Assembly: GCF_016901575.1 (NCBI RefSeq)
Contig: NZ_JACJKQ010000019.1
Coordinates: forward strand, 1-38,096
Reading direction: 5' to 3'
Length of the DNA stretch: 38,096 nt
Source of the DNA: Enorma phocaeensis
GTDB lineage: Bacteria > Actinomycetota > Coriobacteriia > Coriobacteriales > Coriobacteriaceae
The position numbers and the translations under genes were made by a program. A model generated the notes under the pieces. It was not told the DNA's origin, ran no database searches, and saw only the letters and a program-made list of their open reading frames with translations. Below, one piece after another: positions 20,893-28,021 of the stretch; within the stretch, counting starts at the first letter, position 1; every line of letters starts with the position of its first letter.

Positions 20893-21654
20893 CTACCGCG
20901 CGTGGGCGACGATGGCGTCGCGCAGCCAGGCGGCGCAGCCCTCGACCGCGCGGTCGTAATAGCCGCGGAATCGGTCGTCGGCGACGTAGGCCTCGGCAAG
21001 CCCGCGGTGCGCCTCGGCGGAATACGCGGGCCAGGTATAGCCCAGCCACGTGCGATGCATGCTGCAGATCCGTTCGCCCGTCTCGCCCGCGGGATCGTCT
21101 CCCGCCGTGACGGCCCCCTCCAGCTCGGTGCGGATCTGCTCTTCCAGTTTGCGGAAATCCGTATATTCCTGCTTGCTCATCCTCAGCATCTTCCTGTTGC
21201 TCTCGTCGGCGACGTCGTCTCCGTAGCGCTCGCGAACCTCGGCTCCGTAGCGCTTTTCGTTCTTATCCACGAGATTCCGTTTGAAACCTTCGAACTTCTC
21301 GATGTCGGTCATGGACCCAGCTCCTTCCAAAGTCGCGAGCGTTCGCTCGACGGTGGCGATGAGGCGCGTCAGGCGGAGCCGCTCGTCGCGCAGGCGGCCA
21401 AGATGGCGCGCGAGCAGATCGGCGCGCTCGGCGGGCGTCGTGCTCAGCAGCGGGCCGATGTCGCGCACCGCCACGCCGCAGCGGCGCAGCAGCAAGATCT
21501 CCTGCAGCCGATCGGCGTCTGCGCTGCAGTACAGCCGATAGCCGCGTTCGCTGCGGCCCGAGGGCGCGAGCAGCCCCACTTCCTCGTAAAAGCGCAGCGT
21601 GCGCGTGGTGATCCCCGCCATGTGCGCGAGCTCCCCGATGCGGTATTCGTTCAT
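20893..21654 (-). CDS. MerR-family regulator with TipAS-like ligand domain
   Basis: 253 residues from MNEYRIGELAHMAGITTRTL. The ATG at 21654 follows GGAGGGGCC. The N-terminal winged helix (1-70) has the MerR signature TTRTLRFYEEVGLL. A coiled-coil dimerisation helix follows (about 80-120). The C-terminal half (about 130-253) resembles the TipAS antibiotic-binding domain, including YAEVRERYGDD-like text around 140-155 and the end RGYYDRAVEGCAAWLRDAI. TipA-type regulators bind thiopeptides or other drugs and activate transcription from promoters with long spacers. Its own promoter (21674-21704) has such a 19-bp spacer. The neighbouring YaiI-family gene, 58 bp downstream, may be in the same transcript. 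Confidence 0.85.
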   Translation of the reverse strand: MNEYRIGELAHMAGITTRTLRFYEEVGLLAPSGRSERGYRLYCSADADRLQEILLLRRCGVAVRDIGPLLSTTPAERADLLARHLGRLRDERLRLTRLIATVERTLATLEGAGSMTDIEKFEGFKRNLVDKNEKRYGAEVRERYGDDVADESNRKMLRMSKQEYTDFRKLEEQIRTELEGAVTAGDDPAGETGERICSMHRTWLGYTWPAYSAEAHRGLAEAYVADDRFRGYYDRAVEGCAAWLRDAIVAHAR

Positions 21655-21673
21655 GGCCCCTCCTTCGAGCTCC

Positions 21674-21704
21674 ACGATATCGCTTTACGTAACGGTAAGG
21701 TCAA
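21674..21704 (-). promoter_or_regulatory. MerR-type promoter/operator with 19-bp spacer
   Basis: On the minus strand TTGACC (21704-21699) and TATCGT (21679-21674) are separated by 19 bp. The spacer contains an imperfect dyad (CCTTACCGTTACGTAAAG). This is the classic MerR-family arrangement, which suggests autoregulation. The predicted transcript start, near 21667, leaves almost no leader before the ribosome site. Confidence 0.7.
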
Positions 21705-21851
21705 GGATGAGCCGTGCGAGACATGGGGTGTCGATGCGCCCTGCGACGCTATGCCAAAGGTTTTGGGCAGCGCGTCCGCTTCGTTTGTGCTGCAGTGGGG
21801 GTACACGGAAGGTAGCCGCGTGAGGCACGGCGAGGCGAAAGGGGTGTCGTC

Positions 21852-22703
21852 ATGAACGTGGGGGAGCAGATCAGGCGCGGGCGCGAGGCGCTTGGGATGT
21901 CGCAGACAGACCTGGCGGATGCCATCTGGGTTTCGCGCAACACGGTGTCGAACTGGGAGACGGGCGCGACGACCCCGGATATCCAAAGCTTCATTCTCAT
22001 GAGCGCCCTGTTCGGCATTACGATCGACGAGATGGTGAAGGGCGACGCAAACGTGATGGCGCAGGCCATCGCGCGCGATCGCAACCGTCTGCTGGTGGTA
22101 GGGCCGGAGTTCCCCAAGGATGATTCCAAGGTGGGGGATGCTGCCGGCGACGGCTCGCAGAACGGATCCGAAGCGGAAGATGATGCCGCATCGATCACCC
22201 TCACCATGCCAGAGCCGCAGGGCAACGAGGTGTTCGGCAACTACGAGCGTATCGAGGCGTCGCACGACGGCGTCCCGGAGTTTCGCCTGGTGCGTACATT
22301 CGCTCTGCTCAGCATGAGCAATTACCGCATCGAGAACCGTGCCGGCGAGGTCGTGGGCACGATTCACCGCGGAAGGGCGCTGTTCGATCCGGTGTACCAG
22401 CTGCGCGTCCCGGGGTTCGAGCGCGTCCAGGTGAAGCGCGAGTGGAAGCCTGCAGACTTTCGCTATGTGTATACCATCGAGGGCGAGGGCGTGGGCGTCG
22501 ACGGCGCGGTGCTGGGCGACGAGTTCAGCATCTGGCGCCATGAGGAGCGCATCGCGACGGTGCGGGCGCTGCGCGGCGCCGGCAGGCCGGTCTATGGCAT
22601 CGAGCTTGAAGACGGAGACGCCCGCCCGCTTGCCTTTGGCGTGGCGATGATGTTTCTGATGCTGCGCGACTATGACCGGTGCTGGGTGCGGACAAGCAGG
22701 TAG
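21852..22703 (+). CDS. XRE-family regulator fused to a LURP-one/Tubby-like domain
   Basis: 283 residues. Residues 1-65 are a Cro/CI-type HTH: MNVGEQIRRGREALGMSQTD, DAIWVSRNTVSNWETG and ITIDEMVKGD are typical of XRE proteins. An acidic linker follows (about 90-120). Residues 125-283 look like a LURP-one-related/YxjI barrel: SNYRIENRAGEVVGTIHRG, VKREWKPADFRYVYTIEGEG and GDEFSIWRHEERIATVRA. In other proteins this fold may bind lipids or act at the membrane, but its role with an HTH is unknown. AAAGGGGTG precedes the ATG. It is divergent from the MerR gene. Confidence 0.75.
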   Translation: MNVGEQIRRGREALGMSQTDLADAIWVSRNTVSNWETGATTPDIQSFILMSALFGITIDEMVKGDANVMAQAIARDRNRLLVVGPEFPKDDSKVGDAAGDGSQNGSEAEDDAASITLTMPEPQGNEVFGNYERIEASHDGVPEFRLVRTFALLSMSNYRIENRAGEVVGTIHRGRALFDPVYQLRVPGFERVQVKREWKPADFRYVYTIEGEGVGVDGAVLGDEFSIWRHEERIATVRALRGAGRPVYGIELEDGDARPLAFGVAMMFLMLRDYDRCWVRTSR

Positions 22704-22779
22704 CGCGAAGGTCCAGGAGGGCGTCGGGGGCGCGGCGGGAAGGGGTTCTCGGCAGGGCTTCGGCTCCATCGCGTGCAGG

Positions 22780-22799
22780 CTGCGGCAGAAATGCCGCAG
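22780..22799 (+). terminator. Hairpin after the XRE-LURP gene (8-bp stem, GAAA loop)
   Basis: CTGCGGCA-GAAA-TGCCGCAG is a perfect stem with a stable GNRA tetraloop, 76 bp after the stop. It has no T-run, so it may be a weak or Rho-assisted terminator, or an mRNA-stabilising hairpin. Confidence 0.5.
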
Positions 22800-22837
22800 G
22801 GCGGGCGTTGCGCGGGCCGTTGCGCGCCCGATGCCGC

Positions 22838-22843
22838 TACAAT
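22838..22843 (+). promoter_or_regulatory. Likely -10 box for the hydroxyproline operon
   Basis: TACAAT lies 39 bp before the activase ATG (22882). The region is otherwise GC-rich, and no matching -35 is seen at 16-18 bp. Confidence 0.4.
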
Positions 22844-22881
22844 GGTGGGCGCTGCTTTCACCGAGCCGCCAGGAGGCCTGC

Positions 22882-23799
22882 ATGGGCGCAACCCCGACCA
22901 TCTTCAATATCCAGCGCTTCTCGACCCACGACGGGCCGGGCATTCGCACGACGGTCTTCTTCAAGGGCTGCCCGCTGCGCTGCGCGTGGTGCCACAACCC
23001 CGAATCGCAGTCATATGCCCCGGAGCTTCTGGTGGACTCGTCGCGCTGTGCCGGCTGCGGAATGTGCATCGACGCGTGTCCCGAGGGGGCGATCGCGCTC
23101 GACGATGGAGGCCGCGCGCGTTTGGACCGCGATCGGTGCCGCGCGTGCGGGGAGTGCGTGGACCTGTGCGCCCAGGGATGTCGCGAGGTCGCGGGCGAGC
23201 CTGCCGCCGAGCCGCGGGAGCTTGTGGAGCAGCTTCTCCGCGACCGCTCCTTCTTCGAGCGCTCTGGCGGAGGCGTGACGCTCTCGGGCGGGGAGTGCCT
23301 GGCGCAGGAGGAGGGCTATCTTGCCGAGCTCTGCTCGCGCCTGCACGCGCGGGGCATCCGGGTTGCAATCGACACGTGCGGCGACGTGCCTTGGGAGCGC
23401 ATCGAGCGCCTGCTGCCCGACGTCGATCTGTGGCTCTACGACATCAAGGCGGCGGACGACGTCCTCCATCGGCGTCTTACCGGCTCGTCGAACATGCGGA
23501 TTTGGGATAATCTGGGACATCTTGCGCGCTCGGGCGCGGCGGTGCGGGTGCGCATGCCGCTCGTGAGCCCGGTGAACGACGACATGGCGTGCATCGATGC
23601 TACGATTCGACTCCTTTTGGAGCGGGTGGGTACGGTGCCCGTGAGTCTGCTACCGTATCATGCAGCGGGCAATGGAAAGTATCGCCGCCTCGACCGGGTG
23701 CCGCGCGAGGATTTTCGCGTGCCCGCGGACGATGAGCTCGCATCTATTCGAGATCGGTTCTTGGACGCCGGCTTCTCCGACGTCGAGATAGGGGGCTGA
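22882..23799 (+). CDS. hypE: Glycyl-radical enzyme activase (radical SAM), HypD partner
   Basis: 305 residues from MGATPTIFNIQRFSTHDGPG; AGGAGG at 22871-22876 sets the start. The radical SAM cluster motif is C-x3-C-x2-C at Cys30, Cys34 and Cys37 (CPLRCAWCHNPE). An insert carries two more 4Fe-4S ferredoxin motifs (Cys56/59/62/66 and Cys86/89/92/96), as in activases of the choline-lyase, glycerol-dehydratase and hydroxyproline-dehydratase types. The SAM-binding GGE motif appears as LSGGECL. It would cleave S-adenosylmethionine to place a glycyl radical on the dehydratase encoded 2 bp downstream. The gene symbol rests on context, since activases of different glycyl radical enzymes look alike. 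Confidence 0.85.
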   Translation: MGATPTIFNIQRFSTHDGPGIRTTVFFKGCPLRCAWCHNPESQSYAPELLVDSSRCAGCGMCIDACPEGAIALDDGGRARLDRDRCRACGECVDLCAQGCREVAGEPAAEPRELVEQLLRDRSFFERSGGGVTLSGGECLAQEEGYLAELCSRLHARGIRVAIDTCGDVPWERIERLLPDVDLWLYDIKAADDVLHRRLTGSSNMRIWDNLGHLARSGAAVRVRMPLVSPVNDDMACIDATIRLLLERVGTVPVSLLPYHAAGNGKYRRLDRVPREDFRVPADDELASIRDRFLDAGFSDVEIGG

Positions 23800-23801
23800 G
23801 T

Positions 23802-26423
23802 ATGGGAACGTATGAAGAGACCGGCTCCGCTGCGCTCGCGGGATCGCGCGCCGAGGACGCGGCGCAGCCGCTCATGACAGAGGGGGATGTCGGCGTCCCT
23901 GCCGCCGATGCGCCCGCGGAGCCGACCTTCGCGGGGACCTTCTTCGACCTCGAGCGCGCCCAGCTCGACCTGATCGACCGGGCGCTTGGCTCGATTCGCG
24001 TCCATGGGGCCCCGAGCCGCACCACCTCGCATGCCACCTGGCAGGACGACCGCGGCATGAACGACCGCGTGAAGAAGCTGCGCCATCAAAGCGAGACGAC
24101 GCAGCCCTACCTCGACATGGAGCGCGCGCTCATCGAGACCAAGACGTATCTGGCGCACGAGGGCGAGCTCTCCCAGCCCGAGCTCCGCGGCATGGTCCTG
24201 CGCGACTACTTTGCCGAGAAGACCATACGCATCGAGCCGGGCGAGCTCATCGTGGGCGAGAAGGGACGCGGCCCCCAGGCGGCGCCGACCTTCCCCGAGC
24301 TGTGCTGCCACACGCTCGAGGACATGCATAACATGAACGACCGCGAGCAGGTGAATTTCTGCGTCACGGAGGACGACCTTGCCGCCCAGCGCGACATCGT
24401 GATCCCGTTCTGGTGCCGCCGCGCCTCGCGCGAGCGCATCATGGAGGCCCAGACGCCGGCGTGGCACGACGCCTTCGAGGCGGGTATCTTCACCGAGTTC
24501 TACGAGCAGCGTGCGGGCGGCCATACCTGCCTGGGGTCCGAGCGCGGGGCGCATGCGGGCTTCGATGAGATCCGCGGAGACATCGAGGGCGCGATCGAGG
24601 CGCTCGACTATCTCGCGGACGAGCATGCGACCGAGAAGCGGCAGGAGCTCTCGGGCATGCTGCTCGCCCTCGAGGGCGTGCAGGTGCTCGCGACGCGCTA
24701 TGCCGAGCTTGCCGGCCGCATGGCGGCCGAGGAGGCAGATCCGGCACGCGCCGCCGAGCTCGCGCAGATCGCTGAGAACTGCCGCGTGGTCGCCCATGGG
24801 CGCCCGCGCACCTTCTGGCAGTGGATCCAGCGCTACTGGTTCATCCACCTGGCCATCACGAGCGAGACCAACCCGTGGGACGCCTATACGCCGGGCCGCC
24901 TCGACCAGCATCTGATCGGCTACTATGCCGCCGACGTCGACGCCGGCCGCCTCACGCGGGACCAGGCCTTGGAGCTGCTCGAATGCCTGTGGGTGAAGTT
25001 CAACAACCAGCCGGCGCCGCCCAAGGTGGGCGTCACGCTCAAGGAGTCGGGCACCTATAGCGACTTCGCCAACATCAACACCGGCGGCATCACGCCCGAC
25101 GGAGCGGACGGCGTGAACGACGTCTCGTACCTCATTCTGGACTGCATGGACGAGATGATGTTCATCCAGCCCAACTCGAACGTGCAGATCTCGCGCAAGA
25201 CGCCGCGGGCGTTTTTGCGCCGCGCCTGCGAGGTGGCGCGCGCCGGGTGGGGGCAGCCCGCGTTCTATAACACCGAGGAGATCATCGACGAGCTGCTCAA
25301 TGCGGGCAAGTCGCTCGCCGACGCCCGCCGAGGGGGCTCTTCCGGCTGCGTGGAGACGGGCTGCTGGGGATACGAGGCCTACCCGCTCACCGGCTACTTC
25401 AACCTGCCGAAGATCCTCGAGATCACCCTGAACGACGGCGTCGACCCGCGCACCGGCAAGCGCATCGGCCTCACCACGGGCGACCCGCGCTCCTTCTCGT
25501 CGTTCGACGAGCTCATGGACGCCTACCTGCGCCAGATGGACTACTTCATCGACATCAAGGTCCGCGGCTCGAACATCAACACGCGCCTGTGCGCCCAGCT
25601 GAACCCCGTGCCGTTCATGTCGCTCATGACCGAGGACTGCATCGCCCGCGGCGAAGACTACAACGCCGGCGGCGCGCGCTATAACACCACCTATCTGCAG
25701 GGCGTGGGCATCGGCTCCATCACCGACGCGCTCGCGTCGCTCAAATACAACGTGTTCGACGAGCGGCGCTTCACCATGGACGAGCTGCTCGGCGCCTTGG
25801 CGGCAAACTTCGAGGGCGCCGAGTACGTGCGGATGAAGAACCTGGTGAGCCGCAGGACGCCCAAGTTCGGCAACGACGACGACTATGCGGACGCCATCAT
25901 GCGCGCCGTGTTCGACCACTTCCACGATGCGGTGACGGGACGTCCCAACATGCGGCGCGGCGAGTGGCGCATCGACATGCTGCCCACGACCTGCCACATC
26001 TACTTTGGCGAGGTCACGGGCGCGTCGCCTTCGGGCAGGCTCGCCGGCGAGCCGGTCTCGGACGGCATCTCGCCCGAGCGCGGGGCCGACACGCAGGGAC
26101 CCACCGCGGTGATCAAGTCCTGCTCGAAGATGGACCACGCCGCGACGGGCGGGACGCTGCTCAACCAGAAGTTCGCGCCTGCCGCCATCGAGGGGGAGAA
26201 GGGCCTGGACAACCTCGCCGACCTCGTTCGCACCTACTTCGACCTGGACGGGCATCATATCCAGTTCAACATCGTCGACCGTGCCACCCTCATCGATGCG
26301 CAGAGGCACCCCGAGCGCTACCCCGATCTCATCGTGCGCGTGGCGGGCTTCTCCGAGAAATGGTGCAACCTGGGGCGCGAGCTGCAAGACGAGATCATCA
26401 ACCGAACGGAGCAGGCGTTCTAG
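23802..26423 (+). CDS. hypD: Trans-4-hydroxy-L-proline dehydratase (glycyl radical enzyme)
   Basis: 873 residues if started at 23802, or 788 from the internal ATG at 24057 (MNDRVKKLRHQSETT), which is where HypD proteins normally begin. Counted from 24057, the thiyl cysteine and base glutamate (GGSSGCVETG) fall at 431 and 433, a Tyr 16 residues later, and the glycyl radical glycine (RVAGFS) at 764. These match HypD of Clostridioides difficile (Cys434, Glu436, Tyr450, Gly765, recalled from memory). HypD removes water from trans-4-hydroxyproline to give 1-pyrroline-5-carboxylate, and proC follows directly. The 85-residue N-terminal extension includes a possible amphipathic helix (FFDLERAQLDLIDRAL). 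The start at 23802 has a G-rich site only 2-3 bp after the activase stop; the start at 24057 has a weak site. A different GCVE-class dehydratase is less likely. Confidence 0.85.
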   Translation: MGTYEETGSAALAGSRAEDAAQPLMTEGDVGVPAADAPAEPTFAGTFFDLERAQLDLIDRALGSIRVHGAPSRTTSHATWQDDRGMNDRVKKLRHQSETTQPYLDMERALIETKTYLAHEGELSQPELRGMVLRDYFAEKTIRIEPGELIVGEKGRGPQAAPTFPELCCHTLEDMHNMNDREQVNFCVTEDDLAAQRDIVIPFWCRRASRERIMEAQTPAWHDAFEAGIFTEFYEQRAGGHTCLGSERGAHAGFDEIRGDIEGAIEALDYLADEHATEKRQELSGMLLALEGVQVLATRYAELAGRMAAEEADPARAAELAQIAENCRVVAHGRPRTFWQWIQRYWFIHLAITSETNPWDAYTPGRLDQHLIGYYAADVDAGRLTRDQALELLECLWVKFNNQPAPPKVGVTLKESGTYSDFANINTGGITPDGADGVNDVSYLILDCMDEMMFIQPNSNVQISRKTPRAFLRRACEVARAGWGQPAFYNTEEIIDELLNAGKSLADARRGGSSGCVETGCWGYEAYPLTGYFNLPKILEITLNDGVDPRTGKRIGLTTGDPRSFSSFDELMDAYLRQMDYFIDIKVRGSNINTRLCAQLNPVPFMSLMTEDCIARGEDYNAGGARYNTTYLQGVGIGSITDALASLKYNVFDERRFTMDELLGALAANFEGAEYVRMKNLVSRRTPKFGNDDDYADAIMRAVFDHFHDAVTGRPNMRRGEWRIDMLPTTCHIYFGEVTGASPSGRLAGEPVSDGISPERGADTQGPTAVIKSCSKMDHAATGGTLLNQKFAPAAIEGEKGLDNLADLVRTYFDLDGHHIQFNIVDRATLIDAQRHPERYPDLIVRVAGFSEKWCNLGRELQDEIINRTEQAF

Positions 26424-26485
26424 GCTCTCCCAGGCGCCCCCTTATACGCTTTTACCATGCTGACACCGACCGAAAGGATATGGAT

Positions 26486-27286
26486 ATGGCTAAGGAACTG
26501 GCACTCATCGGCTGCGGCAACATGGGCAGCGCCATCGCGAAGGGCGTGGTGAGCTCCGGGCTCGTCGCGCCCCGGGACCTGGTGGTCGCCGATGTGTCCG
26601 AGGCGTCTCAGAAGCGTCTTGCGGCAGAGCTGGGCTGCGCGGGGACCTGCGATAACGTCGAGGCCGTGAGCGGCGCGAAGATGGTGCTCATCGCGGTGAA
26701 GCCGCAGTATCTGGACGACGCCGTGAGCGCCTTTGCGCATGCGGTCGACGAGGGCGCGATCGTGGTGTCCATCGCCGCCGGCGTCTCGCTCGAGCGCCTT
26801 GAGGGGCTTTTGGGGGCGGGGCGCAAGATCGTCCGCGTCATGCCCAACCTCGCGGCGACGGTGCTCGCCGCCATGAGCTCGCTGTCGCCCAACGCCAACG
26901 TCTCAGAGGACGAGACGGACCAGGTGAAGCGCATCTTCGATGCGCTCGGCCGCGCCGAGGTGGTGCCCGAGCACCTGATCGACGCCGTGATCGCCGCCTC
27001 GGGCAGCTCGCCCGCCTACGTGTGCGTCTTTATCGAGGCCCTGGCGGATGCCGCGGTTGCCGAGGGCATGCCGCGCGCCCAGGCATACACCTTCGCCGAG
27101 CAGGCGGTTCTGGGCACGGCCAAATACCTGTTGGAGACCGGCACCCATCCGGCGGTGCTCAAGGACATGGTGTCGAGTCCCGCGGGCACCACGATCGAGG
27201 CCGTCGCCGCGCTCGAGCGCGGCGGGATGCGCGCCGCGGTGATCGATGCCGCCCGCGCCGCGGCAGCCAAGAACCGCGCGATGTAG
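26486..27286 (+). CDS. proC: Pyrroline-5-carboxylate reductase
   Basis: 266 residues from MAKELALIGCGNMGSAIAKG. GAAAGG at 26472 gives 8 bp spacing to this ATG; the ATG six bases earlier is too close. The NAD(P)-binding loop is GCGNMG. The C-terminal ProC signature region is [20 protein letters not shown], with the conserved tail MVSSPAGTTIEAVAALE. It reduces 1-pyrroline-5-carboxylate to L-proline. In this operon it would complete conversion of dietary or collagen-derived hydroxyproline to proline after HypD, and it could also serve normal proline synthesis. It lies 62 bp after hypD with a possible weak promoter between (AT-rich stretch near 26441-26452). It ends in a strong hairpin at 27331-27358. 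Confidence 0.93.
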   Translation: MAKELALIGCGNMGSAIAKGVVSSGLVAPRDLVVADVSEASQKRLAAELGCAGTCDNVEAVSGAKMVLIAVKPQYLDDAVSAFAHAVDEGAIVVSIAAGVSLERLEGLLGAGRKIVRVMPNLAATVLAAMSSLSPNANVSEDETDQVKRIFDALGRAEVVPEHLIDAVIAASGSSPAYVCVFIEALADAAVAEGMPRAQAYTFAEQAVLGTAKYLLETGTHPAVLKDMVSSPAGTTIEAVAALERGGMRAAVIDAARAAAAKNRAM

Positions 27287-27330
27287 AGGCGCTGCCGTCT
27301 GCCGGCGGCGATCGTCCCACAAGATGGCCG

Positions 27331-27358
27331 CGGCCCGCATCCCGAGGGGTGCGGGCCG
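27331..27358 (+). terminator. Hairpin terminator after proC
   Basis: CGGCCCGCA and TGCGGGCCG form a perfect 9-bp GC-rich stem with a 10-nt loop, 44 bp after the proC stop. It is followed by CTTGCGTTG, so the T-run is poor. Confidence 0.65.
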
Positions 27359-27447
27359 CTTGCGTTGAGCGCGCGGCGGGGGCAGCTCGCCTCTGAACCT
27401 CGGCTCGAACCGGCTCGACCGAGGGGGCTTGCGTATGCCCGCCTAAG

Positions 27448-27882
27448 CTAGCCGAGTTGCTCGAGGATGAACAACGGCTCGCTGGATGCCTCGGCCGGGT
27501 CGGCTCCGGCGTCAACGGCGTCTAGCGTGGCCTCAAGGTTCGCCCGGAACGCCTCCTCAAATCCCTCGACGGGAATGATGCGGTAGCGCTGGGTGAAGGT
27601 CTGGCCGGCGGGGGACGTCGCGGTGATGGTCAGCACCCGTCCGTCGAGCTGCTGGACCGCGCACGCGGCATGCGCGGCGAGGTATTCGTTCCAGTTGGAT
27701 TCATCCGCCTTCTCCGTCATGGCCAGGAGCTCGTCGGTGAGCAGTCGGATAAAGGTGTCTTGTACCACATCTTGGGCATCGGCAGCCGAGCGCAGCTGAT
27801 TGAGCGCAAGTCGAAAGACCGCGTCGCCATGGCGGGAGAGGGCGTGCTCTACGAAATCGTCTGATTGAAGCTTAGGTGCCAT
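27448..27882 (-). CDS. Short sigma-region-2-like protein with unknown C-terminal domain
   Basis: 144 residues from MAPKLQSDDF. The ATG at 27882 is 9-10 bp from GAGGAG; an ATG at 27891 abuts that site. Residues 8-48 (VEHALSRHGDAVFRLALNQL, then DAQDVVQDTFIRLL) match sigma-70/ECF regions 2.1-2.2, which bind core RNA polymerase. The following aromatic and basic helices that melt and read the -10 (2.3-2.4) and all of region 4 are missing. Instead there is a domain of about 90 residues (LLAMTEKADESNWNEYLAAH, then GRVLTITATSPAGQTFTQRY, ending FILEQLG) that I do not recognise. It may be a polymerase-binding regulator or the product of an in-frame deletion. It is last in a minus-strand run after serC, serA and the DUF1015 gene, beyond a terminator. 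Confidence 0.6.
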   Translation of the reverse strand: MAPKLQSDDFVEHALSRHGDAVFRLALNQLRSAADAQDVVQDTFIRLLTDELLAMTEKADESNWNEYLAAHAACAVQQLDGRVLTITATSPAGQTFTQRYRIIPVEGFEEAFRANLEATLDAVDAGADPAEASSEPLFILEQLG

Positions 27883-27969
27883 GTAAATCATCTCCTCGTG
27901 TAATAAACGAGCGAGAGATTCAAGATGTTCCGTTCCGTCTCGCCATGTTCATGCGAAGGACGGGCCAAG

Positions 27970-28014
27970 ATCGGGGCGGGCGATGCGGTCGATTCCGCGG
28001 CGCCCCGCCCCGAT
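27970..28014 (-). terminator. Terminator after the DUF1015 gene
   Basis: ATCGGGGCGGG (27970-27980) and CCCGCCCCGAT (28004-28014) form a perfect 11-bp stem just after the stop at 28022. Minus-strand sequence after it is CTTGGCCC, without a long T-run. Confidence 0.7.
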
Positions 28015-28021
28015 GCAGGGA

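Noticed and set aside
23658-26387. 909-codon minus-strand open frame
   Set aside because: It is antisense to the hypD gene, with no family motifs and no ribosome site; typical of high-GC third-position bias.
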